From assembly GCA_003255065.1 (NCBI GenBank), contig QAOA01005271.1, forward strand, positions 673,270-737,269: DNA of 64,000 nucleotides, in the 5' to 3' direction. This document shows, in pieces, positions 18,787 through 30,900 of the stretch (position 1 is its first letter; every line of letters begins with the position of its first letter). The notes beneath the pieces are model-generated. The model was not told where the DNA came from. It ran no database searches and saw only the letters and a program-made list of their open reading frames with translations. The position numbers were made by a program, and so were the translations under genes. The stretch is from Cercis canadensis (taxonomy: Eukaryota; Streptophyta; Magnoliopsida; Fabales; Fabaceae).

Positions 18787-21700
18787 CTATGCCGCCAAAA
18801 CTGGAACTCGCTTGTGCCCTATAAAAGCCTGCCGAAGCCTATGATACCCATTTCTGTAGTGCTCAAGTGAGAAGCACAGCTGCCTTATGGCTTCACGTTT
18901 CTCTTCCGCACCTTCTAAGATCAAAGTTCTTTGCCTCTCGGCCTCTTCCTCGAGTTGCTTAGCTCTTGATTTCAATTCTTCCACTTGTCTATTTGCCTCT
19001 TCCATTCCAGCAATCAGCTGCACATGTTCCACGTGTAACTGGTTCAAATGCATGTCTAGTTGTTCAATCCTATCATCTCTTGTATTCAACTCCCCTTTGA
19101 GTGAATCAACTTCTGCTTTAAGATTATCTCTTTCTAGTTTCAAAGCATCAAGGCTTACATTCATGTCTTTTATGTTGTTATCTCTCTCCACAATGTCAGC
19201 CTTTAACAGCTCAATTTCACCCTTGAGAGTCTCCTCCATCTCTGTTTTCTCGGAGTTGATCTTTCTGATCTCCTCTTCGAAAAAACGGCCACGACATTCC
19301 CATTCTCTGACCTGCTCCTGCAAACTGGTCCGTTCCTCCAACAATTTGGACATTTCTGTCTTCAACTGTGCTTTCTCAGGAAATATTTTCTCCTCAGCAT
19401 CAGATACCGCTGTTTTTAAATCTCTGATCTCATGATCTCGGTCTGATAGGCTAGTTTTTAACCTTGCAAGTCTTTCTTGGAGTTTGGTGCTCTCTCTTTT
19501 CTCTGAGTTGAATTTAGTTTTCCAAGCAGCAGTGTCCTTCCGAGCCAAGTCAAGCTGATCCTGCAATTTCTGAATCCTTTCTGAGGATTTGATGGCCTCA
19601 GATTCCAATGAAGCAATTTGCTTTTCTGAAACCTCAAGTTTTTCTTTGGCGATTCTCAGCTCCTCTGCCAGTGACTTAACCTTACTATCTTGTTCCGAAA
19701 TTTCCTGCTCCAAACCATCAATGCTTCCCTGAAGATCCGATGCCTCCACATCAAGGGCTGCGCCTTCTGTCTTGATATCTTCCTCAGTTGATGATAATTC
19801 CACACCAGCCTGCAAATTGGGTGATTCCAACGATCTGTATCTTTGGAGCTCAATCTTCAGTTTAGTGAGTTCTTCTTCTGAAAGCCTTAGTTTTTCATTC
19901 ATAATCCTCAATTCTTGTTCATACCCATTAATTTTGACATGAATATCTTCAGCATTCTCATTTCTTGCTCCCCTAACTGAACCCTCTGCATTCTCCTCCG
20001 CTTGCATCCAGAGCTTTTCTTTTACCTCACGAAGCTCCATCTCCAATTCCATTATTTTCCTATTCAGCCCTTCCCCACTACCATTCCCTGAGACAACTGA
20101 GTAATTGTTAACCGATGAATCATCAGATTCCTCTTCAGAATCTGTTAATGTAGAGGACTCATCTCCTTCTTTTTGATAAACATCAGAACCATTTCCACCA
20201 GAGCCAAGGAAGAAATCAAACCCGGCAGCTCGGATGCCTGATCTACGACGTCCCATCTTTTTTGGAGAGGGAGAGGGCCAAGTGGAGGGTGGCTCGGACC
20301 CAAAGTCTGATATAGAGCCTTGAGATTGGAGATCAGAGGGTATATTCTTCCGCAATTCTCCTGTCACATGATCATAACGTTCTGCCAGAGAACGGTACAT
20401 TCTGTAGAATTCCTCAACATGAGCAATTAATTCTGGCCTCTTCTTATAATACATTTCAGCCTTTTTGGCAAATGAATCTCCATCCTCTTCAATCAGCTTC
20501 AACATTCGCTTCACGCTCCGGTCCATCTCTGCATTGAAGGCCCGTTTGTTAAATTTCTTACGTGACATTATGATGAACAATGATTATGGCGCTTGGTTAC
20601 TATGAGATTTAAAGAACACAACAGGAAAAATCTAACCCCCCTCACAAACTGTTGGGAAGTTGGGAACCGGAATCCGTTTCTCAGTTGATTATGGCTCCAA
20701 GAAGATAAGGTGCTAAAATTATAACATTGTAAACTTCTTTACTTGTTTTAACTTTTCCTTGTTTAGATTATGGAACAAAGATCATAATCTAAAATCTCAA
20801 AACCAAGTACAAGAGCAACAGATGTCGTTTGAAGAACGTAGGAAAGCACTTTACTAACATGAACCTTGTGACTTGTTATGTCTTGTTATATAGGTTCATG
20901 GACGGAATAAAAGATGGAAATACTTAGAAAAAGGAGGAGCACATATTGTTGCACCGTTGATGGAGTTGCAAAAAAAGTAAGTGGAGCAAAATCTTCAATT
21001 CTTTTTTCCACAAAAGAGAATTAACACTCTTAGTTACTTAAAACACTTATCTTTCCAAACCTAAAACAATTCAAAAGTTTTTCTTTAAATATAAAAACAT
21101 GTTTGGTTGTGTCAACTTAAAAAATTTATGATTGGTCGTATACAATATATACACAACTTTATAATATTTTCTTTATCAAGATCGGTTCAACGGTCACCAG
21201 AGTGCCACTAAACATATTCAATTTCTTTTTTTTTTTTAATTTGATATTCAGATAATATATTAAATTAACTTGACAATAACTATTGAGCAGAACAGGCAAT
21301 CTTCTTCAACAATAGATCTATAAACCAATGTACCAAATTTTGAAAACTTAAACAATTGTTTTTAGTTAGAGTTATATTTATTGAAAAAAAAAAATGATTT
21401 ACGGAGTTCATGTTCCCTTTATTGGGCATGAGAATTAATAATCATTCATAGTATACATGGGGACACACAAGAAAGTGAAGATTTTGAATTCCCAAGTACT
21501 CTAGTATTCTATATTCCCAAATGCCATCATTCCAAACTTAGGCATTTAAGATGGGGAAGAATCTTCCATAACAGGGTAAAAAATGCTGACATACTAAACA
21601 TCTCTTTATATTTATTTCGTCTCTTCCAATATTTAATTTCAAGTTCTGCCCCTATATGTATAAAAATTAGGACCTACCAAAAATTATAAAAAAAAAAAAA

Positions 21701-22129
21701 GGATTTACTATTTACCTTCAGTTCAAACAATGTTATTATATGTGAAACTCTAGAAGATATAACAAAGACATGTTTGGAATACCAATGTTATCATAAAATC
21801 TAGACTACCATTTGACTGTTGATCTAGTCCAAAGCATAGCCGTACTGAAAATATTCCTTGTTTCCATAAGCATAACCTAAAGAACAGAAGCTGATTGTTT
21901 GGCACTCTAATTTGCTTTGCTTTAATTTTAATTTTTTTTAGACAGAAATTGATAGTTGGTTACAAATGGAAATGGAAAATTAGATATATAACTTACATCA
22001 CATGTATAATTTCTTACCTTCAAGATTTTCTGAAAGCCACTTGGAATTTTTGGGACTGACGTGACTATCCCACCACCAGGAATGTGATTTTCTAGATTCC
22101 ATTCTCTTCATTTGCTTGCTTGACTGAAT
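18787..22129 (-). CDS. NETWORKED4-type actin-binding protein (NAB domain)
   Basis: Minus-strand gene with at least two coding exons: 22129-22018 (ATG at 22111-22109) and 20528-18787. A 1.49-kb GT-AG intron splits a Glu codon. Predicted length 611 aa. Residues 1 to about 95 form the NAB (KIP1-like) domain, with SHSWWWDSH at 9-17 and MDRSVKRMLKLIEEDGDSF from residue 33, then KRPELI and EEFYRMYRSLAERYDH. NAB domains of plant NET proteins bind F-actin; NET4 members are known from vacuolar-membrane-associated actin. An acidic Ser-rich linker follows. From about residue 190 to near the C-terminus there is heptad-like Glu/Lys/Leu-rich coiled coil. The large frame continues upstream to 20580 only by reading into the intron, so that apparent N-terminus is false. 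A splice acceptor (ttcag) precedes 22129, so a further 5' exon, possibly adding N-terminal residues, is likely. Confidence 0.9.
20529..22017 (-). other. Large intron of the NETWORKED4-type gene
   Basis: Donor GTAAG (minus strand) lies directly after 22018 and the acceptor TGCAG directly before 20528. The 1489-bp interior is AT-rich with no recognisable genes or elements. Confidence 0.8.
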
Positions 22130-23700
22130 CTGAAATAAGAATCCAGCATTATTATGTCTGAATCATGAATTACAGCTAAAGCCTAAAAGCAAAGTAACAA
22201 GGCAATCTCTTTTTAATTATTTATAGTTTATACTTATTCTAGCAACTATAGGTCTTGTTTCTTATTTGCTCATGCCCACAGCTGGACACTGTCCCATGAG
22301 TTATGATCCTCCAACACTCTCTTAAATACTACATTATTTTCCCTTTCCTTCCAACCAAACACAATAAACGGTAAATTAAATATATGTAATTTTTTTTTTT
22401 TTTGGGTTGCAAGGTACATTTATATGTATGCATGTGGCGGTTGGTTGATCTTTGATTATTTGATAGCCGGCATTTTCCATAACCTAGGAAAAAATATGCT
22501 GTACTTAAGTTTCATTTTCTTACCCCAGAAGCAGCCATTTGGTATTGTTATTGCTGATGAAAAACTGAATATAGTTGTACAATACAAGACTCCTGCACAC
22601 AAAAGTCACAAAATTAGTATTAAAACGCCAAAATGTAACTCAAAATTGCAATAGAAATTAACCGATGCATTTTATATTTGATTGATGTTGTGCATAGAGA
22701 TAGAGTGCAGATGATTTTTTTAAAAAAAATAAACAAATTTTCTTTTGTGGGCCCACATTGTATCACACATTATGATACAATGTGGGCCCCGGCCCAAAGC
22801 GGAGATAGACAGAGAGCAGTAAAATTCGGCGCCTCTTTAAGATGGTACCGCAATCAAGACCGCCAAAAATGGAAGGAACACACCGTAGAACTGTAGAAGC
22901 ACTATACAATATTCTAGACGGAGCGGGACGTGACGCGCATTAGAATTTAGATTTTAGAAGCGCGCAGATTAATTTAAAAATAAAAAAAAAATCGCAGAAA
23001 TTGACTATTTATCCATCGGCAAGGCATCCATAGACAACTGGCAAACGAGACGTCCAGCTATCTCCACGCGGCACGCTCTCCAATCATCTGATTTCTTTTT
23101 ATTTTTCTTCTAGAAATAAAATTCAATTCCTTTCTTCTATTTGTTCCTATCTATGAAAAGAGTCCACAGGGAAGAAAACAAAATTTCTGGTTTTGAAAAC
23201 ATGATCAGCAGCTCTTATTGGAGACAAGGACAAATATGGAAAACCTTCGCCTCGAGAAGTGGGATATTGAAAGCCTAAAAAATACTCGCCGTTTTCACCG
23301 AAAATGAATTCCACCAAAAAGAAAATCAGGAAAGCAACTAGGAGCCATGTTCGATGTTCTTCTAACAGAGTTATCATAAAAAAATTAATCAAATAATCCA
23401 AGGATTCAGCTAAATTCTAAGGAATTAAGTTCACAAATGGAAGGAAAAAGAAAGAGAGAAAACATGGATTTGCAGGAGAAAGAGATAGAGAGAGTTTACT
23501 CACTTGAGAGAAGGGCCTGTTTGGAAGACCGGAAACTGCTGAGAGCTGAGATGAGCCGAGGGATATAACAATAAACAGCTGATAGAGAAGGCGAAGGAAA
23601 ACTTTTTTCTCGTGGAATTGAATTCCAGAGGAAAACTCGGGAGATTTCAGGAGTGGAATGAGTTAGATGCTGTATTTCTAAGCCATACTACTTACTGAGA
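22130..23700 (-). promoter_or_regulatory. 5' region of the NETWORKED4-type gene (leader intron and promoter)
   Basis: No gene is recognised here. On the minus strand a strong donor-like sequence, CAA|GTGAGT, occurs at about 23502, with a CT-rich stretch just inside the putative intron. This fits a leader exon between about 23502 and 23690 spliced to the acceptor before 22129. The interval also holds a GC-richer segment (about 22780-23080) and the perfect inverted repeat at 22749-22789. An 84-codon minus-strand frame at 23147-23401 has no family resemblance and would be intronic in this model. Confidence 0.4.
22749..22789. repeat. Perfect 17-bp inverted repeat with GGGCCCAC
   Basis: Arms gggcccacattgtatca (22749-22765) and its exact reverse complement (22773-22789) are separated by a 7-base loop. 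Each arm carries GGGCCCAC, a TCP/site II-like motif. It could form a strong hairpin or a paired protein-binding site. Confidence 0.85.
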
Positions 23701-25730
23701 TTGGAACTTGGGACACAAATGGGAATGGTTGTCTATTTAATGCCCACTAAGCGTTCATTCCCTAGCAATTCACATGTTATTATTATTATTATTATTTTCC
23801 TTTTTTTTGGTTACATCTCACATGCTCCTCTTATGCTAAGTCAAACACTGCAATCCCATTCCCCCATTTTTTCTAATGGCATGCTATAAAAATAAAATAA
23901 AATATTCTTATCAAAAAAATAAAATAAAATAAAACTTTGGTTCATAACATACATACAGATATCATATGGCGTTGAAATTACCAGCACTATTATTCTTATT
24001 TAGGCGTTGAAAATTGATTGAATAAATATCATGAAATATTCCATTACGTGCTTTTTGGCTTTTTTTTTTTACACATTTTATTTTAATTTATTTTTCTAAG
24101 TTGCCCATCATTTTTTTTTCCCTTGCTTTCAAGACATGTAAGAGAAGACGTGTAGCATTTATTATGAGCCATTTTCATGTTTAATGACACGCATTCTCTA
24201 TTACACAATTCCTCTCTGTTGAGAATTATTTGTCAATTTTCTATTCTTTTAATTGCATCCCTCTCCTTTTGAAATTGTCTAAAGAGGCCTTGGTATTTAT
24301 TTTATAGTAATTTTGGACCACGTGAAAGGAAAGAGAAATTGAAGTCGTACAATATTTTAATAGATTATTGGATATGTCGACAGGTTAGACTAGATGGATT
24401 AACAAATTAATAAAAGCGAGTTAGTTGCTTCCTCTTCTTTTTTTTTTTTTTGTTTGAGAGNTTTTTCTGTTTGAGAGTTATTTGCCAATTGAAAAATAAA
24501 AATGATACTTTTATTTTTGGTGTAAAGACAACATAAGATAAATATGCTAAGAGAGCTAAATGAGGTTATGAAGCATATTATATCAGGTTTATTTAGAATT
24601 TATCAATTGAATCAAATAATTTATAGTCAAATAATATTAAAATTATTCTTATAACTTATAAATTTTGTGTTCTATCTAAAGTCGTAACAAAAAAATATAT
24701 AAAAAAAATTATTCAATTTAAGCTAATTTCTTTGATGGCCCAGCCCTTCTAAGGTCAATGGGCTGGGCTGCTGCCTACTTCATTAAGTCCTAATCCTAGC
24801 AAAGAGAGAGACACACACATTGAATGCTAAACCTGAATTGGGCCAAATTTTAATGGGCTATTTTATTGGGTAAGAATACTCGGAAAGCAAAAAAAATAAA
24901 ATAATGAAACAAACGTTTGCAAGGTTAATGCCTAATCTCGAGCTGAATTTTTCTTTTTTAAATGCTTTCTTATAGTATTTGTTTTTCTTTTTTGGCCTTA
25001 TATTAACTATTAAGTCATATTAAGTAAGTATTAACATTGTTTTTCATAATTTTTTGATATATATGGATAACCTTTTTTTAAAAAAAAAAATCATTGGAGG
25101 TCTTTATGAAATAGATTATAAAAAAATTATTTTCTCCCTTCTTCTAAAATCCTAACGAAGATACCATATGTGAGTCTAAATTCATAGAATTTCTTAACTG
25201 TTATTTCATTTCATAAACACGGTACTTTTTCCCCCCTTTTTGTCTTCTCATTGCTCATTTGATTGAAAATTAATTAATCATCTTCACTACCACCACTTAA
25301 TTATAATGAGTACCATTTGTATTTCAATGACCATCAATATAAATTCAAATACTTATACAATCTATCCAATCCATATCCATATAGTTAGTGAGAAGTAAGA
25401 AGCAGCTGGTTAACTTATGATCTTAGCTAATGAAGGACGATGCAATCATTGTTTTTCACCTCTTAATTTCCGACATAATACTCTAAAATTCATTGTTTCA
25501 TTTTTTGTCTTGTTCATAAATTTAAATGCACATTGTTTGTGTCAAATGTTTGATTCCATGTTCTGAGCATATGCTGAAAGTAACACCATCTTTCTTAGTT
25601 CTAATCTCAAAATTTCTTATTGCTCTATATCATTATATATACATCTCTCCAAGAATACAGCTTCTGTAATTTCACAATTCCCTCACAAAACATAGTTTGT
25701 GAAAGTGTCCAGAAGTTGATTAATTGGGGA
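23701..25730. other. Intergenic AT-rich DNA with one N junction
   Basis: No recognisable genes. It includes short homopolymer and trinucleotide runs. The single N at 24461 is flanked by near-identical ...tgtttgagag segments. The last part is the probable promoter of the gene at 25731. Confidence 0.45.
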
Positions 25731-27361
25731 ATGGACAATCGCAGCACCTTCCTTGTCTGCTTTTCTCTGGGGATTTTCCTCCTTTTACTTGGCCACACCA
25801 ATGCTAAAGAATGTGAGTTCTTTTCTTTCACATGATTTTTTTTTTTTTGTGTCCTTTTTGTTGCTTATGGTCTATATGAGAAAATTTCTCACGTAGTTGA
25901 TTATTTGAATCAAATTAATTAGTCAATGTTTTTCTTTGTGTCTCTTTCCAGACAAAACTGAACCCAGGAAAAATGTAAATCTGAGCCCATTTGAGGCTTG
26001 GAGGAGCGCTTACTTTTGCTTGACGAACAATGTAAGCAATTTGTGGAATATTTGTTGATAAAGATTGTGTATGTATTATTACTCCGCTTTCTGTATACAC
26101 TAACATGGCTCTTTTCCTAATTTCGTCACTAACCAATACTCCTATTTGGTTTATGAATCACAACTCTAGTTATGGGTTAGTTTTGTTATTAGATTGTTGG
26201 AGAAGATGGACAGGCTCACAAGTATCACCCAATGAATTAAGAAAGTAAATGCACACACCACACATGTAGATATACAACACAATTTCAACGAGTTGAGAAG
26301 TACCTAAGCTACTTAAAGTGATGATTATACCTTATTTCACAAAGGCTTTGTTTATAGGAGACCCCACTTAGGTACTTAGGTTTCTCTTTCGATGTGAGGT
26401 TGTCATTGCTATCTTACATTAGGTAATTTTAAGGATAGGAAGTAATGCTATCTCTCATCTAGTTGGGTGGGTTTGAGTAAGACTTACTCAATAAATTTGG
26501 TGTCATTGTAAATATTTTAAAAAATTTAGTCACTTAGTATATGTTAGAACAAACAATTTTTTATACAACACAAGAACAACATAATATAAAAAATCATGCT
26601 AAAAAATATAACTTTATAAATTTTTTGAATATATTTTGGTATATTTTTTTTATATCGTGTCATTCTTGCATTTTATAAAGAATTGCACATACAAAATGAC
26701 TCAATTTTTTAAGATTTTCACAATGATACCAAATTCATTAGCCTGAACCTAACCTACTAAATAGGGGGTAGCACTACCCTATATTTAGTGATTATAGAAT
26801 AGCAATCACTTTTCTTAACATAGAAATCATATGCAATTATCTTAATTAATTTAATATTTTGTTCACATAATTAATAATATTAACTTGAATTAATTTATAG
26901 GTAACGCAGGCAGGGACTTGCTCCAACACAAAACCTCACACATTGACATTCAAAGGGTGGGTATACGTGAATGAGAGTGATATTAATGACTACTGTTGGG
27001 GTGGATGCTTTCAACACACAATGGATGTCATTCAGTGTATCCAAGATGTGAAGAAAGACTTCAAATTTGAGAACCACGCACCCCTCTCCTTCGTTAGTGA
27101 CTCCATGAAGAACGCTTGCAATGCCAAGAAAGGTGATCAATTATTAAGAAAAATTCTTATTTTTCTAATTAAAAATACCCTTAATTGATTTTAAATATTG
27201 GAACAGGTTTTTGGACAATAAGATAACTGATTTTTATCCTTGATGCAGGTTTCAATATAACTTATAACAATCCAAACAGCGCGACAAGTTTGTATGGAAG
27301 AATGTATATGCCACTAGTTTCAGCACTAGCAACTTTCTTCTTTGTTGCCACCTTCAGTTAA
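25731..27361 (+). CDS. Small secreted six-cysteine protein, probably GPI-anchored
   Basis: I do not recognise a named family. Four exons with GT-AG introns (25731-25812, 25952-26031, 26901-27132, 27249-27361) join in frame to 168 aa. Residues 1 to about 26 are a classical signal peptide (hydrophobic IFLLLLG core). The mature part has exactly six cysteines (C50, C61, C86, C90, C100, C127), allowing three disulfides, with a CWGGC motif at 86-90. Three N-glycosylation sequons are visible (N54, N78, N134). The C-terminus, about 150-168, is hydrophobic and preceded by a small-residue Asn/Ser/Ala segment, typical of a GPI-anchor signal. The start is the first ATG giving a signal peptide. A copia element is inserted about 190 bp after the stop, perhaps within the 3' UTR region. 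Function unknown; extracellular or plasma-membrane location is inferred. Confidence 0.78.
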
Positions 27362-27552
27362 TGTGTGAAGATTTCCTCAAGGTATCTATGATTATGGACT
27401 CAAAGGATGTTGAAAGTGCACAAGTTTCATTAAAGAAATAAGCTTTACAAGGAGACACTGTCAAGACTCAAGCCTATAGATGAGTGTTATTTTATACATA
27501 TTCATAGAAATAAATAACAAGTTTTTGCTATTAATTACTACATTTGCTATTC
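27362..27552 (+). other. Probable 3' UTR of the six-cysteine protein gene
   Basis: AT-rich sequence between the stop codon and the truncated 5' LTR. It could hold the polyadenylation signals; several AATAAA-like words occur near 27511-27516. Confidence 0.4.
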
Positions 27553-27861
27553 TGATACATGTGCATTCTGTTATTTGTTATTAGCAGCAGATAGTTTCTA
27601 GAAGAGTAAGGCAGTTCACCATCTCTATATATAGAGGTGTAATGTATTCAGTTATCAATTAATGAGAAATATTCAGATCTTCAATTCTTCATTTCACATT
27701 CTCTGGTTTGTTCTTCATTTTGGTTTCTGGTGTTCTTAGTTCTTTCTGATATGCCTTCTGGTGCATTGCCTATCTGCTGCACATCTGCAGAATTGATGTG
27801 AATTGATTCACACCACAACAAGTCTCAAGGATTCATCTTGCATCTTCTTCAAGGTTTTACA
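27553..27861 (+). repeat. 5' LTR, truncated
   Basis: It corresponds to 32201-32509 of the 3' LTR with 6 substitutions and ends in ...ttttaca. It includes the perfect palindrome ctctatatatagag (27623-27636), the likely TATA box of the element. The first 132 bp of the LTR are absent. Confidence 0.93.
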
Positions 27862-27873
27862 TGGTATCAGAGC
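27862..27873 (+). other. Primer-binding site (tRNA-iMet)
   Basis: TGGTATCAGAGC, complementary to the 3' end of initiator tRNA-Met, starts immediately after the 5' LTR, as usual in plant copia elements. Confidence 0.93.
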
Positions 27874-27943
27874 TCTCCTAATAGCAGATCGCAGTTCAAG
27901 TTTTGTGACTCCATCACGAGAATCTGGGAATTTTGTTCTTCCG

Positions 27944-30900
27944 ATGTTTGGTCAATCATTGACCATAAAGCTTGATTGTAGCAACTACTTGATCTGGAAA
28001 AATCAACTTCTGAATATTGTGATTGCAAATGGTTATGAGGAAGTGCTTGATGGATCTCGTTCTTGTCCAGAAAAATATGTTCAAGATTCATCTTTTGCTA
28101 CTGGAGGTCTAACTCTGAATCCTGAGTACACACTTTGGCAGAGACAAAACAGGTTAGTTATGAGTTGGATCTATGCATCCTTGACTGAGCAAATTATGGC
28201 TCAGATTATGTCATACAACTCTGCTTCTGAAATTTGGAGGTCACTTGTAGAGAGCTTTGCTTGCTCATCAAAAGCAAGAGTCATGGAGTTGAAACTCCAA
28301 TTACAGACAACTAGAAAAGGAAATCTTGGTGTTTGGGAATACATCTTGAAAATTCGTGCTATCTGTGATAATCTTCGAGCCATAGGTGAAATTGTAACTC
28401 AAGATGATCAAGTCTTGGCTATTTTGAGTGGCTTGGGTCCTGAGTTCAATCCAGTGGTTGCTCCACTGAGTTTTGCATCAGTTTCTGTTGAAACACTGCA
28501 GAGTCACTTGCTCACTTTTGAAGAAAGATTGAAAAGACAAAGGTCTGTAGATGAACAAGTCCTTATGCAAGCTAATGCTGCTGTGTTTAACCAAACAGCA
28601 AGTAAGAAGAAATTCAATAACACTGGTAACTATGGTTATCAGTCAGGAAATGGTAACTCATCAAATCGTTCCTTTCAAAATCAAGGCAACCAGTTTCGAA
28701 GGTACAGGCCTGGAAATGGCACAAATCATAAACCTCAGTGCCAAATCTGTCATAAACCTGGGCATGTGGCATCTGACTGTTGGCATAGGTTTGACAACAA
28801 CTATCAACCTAAGCCTACCACTGGACATGCTCCACAGAATCAAGATCTTCATGCTCTCATGGCCACATCAGGACTTGCAGAAGACACTCACAGCACTCCA
28901 TGGTTTCTGGATACTGGAGCAACACATCATGTAACAGCTGATCTTGGAAATTTGTCTTTGCATAATCCTTTTCTTGGAGATGAAGGAGTGACTGTGGGTA
29001 ATGGTAAAAGTCTAGCTGTGCATAATACAGGTATAACATCAATCTCAGCAAATAATAGATCCTTATTGCTGAAGCATGTATTACATGTTCCTAAAATTAC
29101 TGCGAATTTGGTTAGTGTTCAGAGGTTATGTCAAGATAATGCAGCTTATGTTGAGTTTCATCCTTCTTGCTTTCTTGTGAAGGATCAGATAACTCACGAG
29201 GTGTTACTCCAAGGAAGGCTTGATCAAGGCCTATACAAAATCATGACTAAAATTGCTGCTAACAGCAAGCATGTCTCTCCTTCTCCTAAAGTTTTTCAAG
29301 TTTTTAGCATGAAGTCAAATACATGTGTTTCTGATTTGCAATTATGGCATAATAGACTAGGTCACCCTACTATTGATGTCATAAACAAGGTTATGACCAA
29401 ATGCAATTTACCTTGCTTTAAATTCAATAACACTATTGTATGTAGCTCTTGTCAATTAGCCAAAAGTCACAGGCTACCCTTTGTTAAATCCACATCAAGA
29501 GCAATAAAACCCTTTGATTTGATTCATGCTGACTTATGGGGTGCTCCTTCTTGTTGTGCTATCAATGGAGCATGTTATTTTCTTCTGCTTATTGATGACT
29601 ACAATCGTTTTTCCTGGATTTAATTACTGCATTCCAAATCTGAGGCTCTAAAAATGTTTTAGAGGTTTCATGTTATGGTTGAGAGACAATTTAACTCCAA
29701 AATCAAAGTATTGCAATCTGATTTTGGGGGAGAATTTGCTGTTTTTGATGAATTCATCAAGCAACTTGAAATGGAACATAGATTTTCTTGTCCATACACT
29801 CCTCAGCAAAATGGTATTGTGGAAAGAAAGAATAGGCATGTGGTAGAAACTGGACTTTCATTGCTCACTACTGCAGGTCTTCCCACAAAATACTGGCCTT
29901 TTGCGTTTCAAACTGCAGTCTATCTTATTAACAGATTACCTATATCTATTTTACATTTCAAGTCACCCTATGAGAGCTTATATCAGCAAACACCAGATTT
30001 CACTCAACTTAAAACCTTTGGCTGTCTTTGTTTTCCTTATCTAAGACTCTATCGCTCTCAAAAGCTTCAGGACAGATCTGCACCTTGTTGCTTCTTGGGT
30101 TACAGTAATAGGCACAAAGGTTTCCTATGTCTAGATATGGCTTCCAAACGTATCTATATTTCTAGGCATGTAGTGTTTGCTGAAGAAGTTTTTACTTTTC
30201 TCTCCCATACTGCATCACATGCTTCCTCTTCCTCAGAACCTCCTATTTTTGTTGCTCCTCCTCTTGATCTTGTTCCTTCACCTTTAGTGCACACTAGTTT
30301 TGATTCCCCTAGTGCATCTCATTCTTCTGTTTCCCTTCCTTCTCCTACAGCAAATACCTTAGATGGATCCCTGTCCCCAGCATCACATACTTCCCTCAGT
30401 CCATCCTTAATATCTCCTTTACCTAACCCTGCTGTTCAGGTTCCCACTCGAATGGTCACCAGAAGTCAAAATGGAATTTTTAAACCTAAGGTGTATACTA
30501 CAGCCTATGGTCTTGCTCCTACTGAGCCATCTACTTATCATCAAGCAGCTAAGTCTCCTCACTGGATAGATGCTATGACTGTTGAGTTCAATGCCTTATC
30601 AGCCAATCACACTTGGGATCTTGTTCCATGCCCCATTGACAAGAACATTGTAGGTTGCAGATGGGTCTTCAAACTTAAATATAAAGCAGATGGTTCTATT
30701 GAGAGATACAAAGCTCGCTTGGTGGCTCAAGGTTTCACTCAAACATATGGCATTGACTACTTTGATACCTTCAGTCCAGTAGTCAAGCCAGCCACCATTC
30801 GAACTGTCCTCACTATTGCTTTTACTCATGGCTGGCCACTACAGCAATTGGATGTCAACAATGCTTTCTTAAATGGGGAGTTACATGAAGAGGTTTATAT

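Noticed and set aside
18887..19435. 182-codon plus-strand open frame
   Set aside because: It is the antisense shadow of the NETWORKED4-type coiled-coil exon, Ser/Leu-rich because the sense strand is Glu/Lys-rich.
23147..23401. 84-codon minus-strand frame with a hydrophobic segment
   Set aside because: It falls in the putative leader intron of the NETWORKED4-type gene and matches no family I know. Not enough to call a gene.
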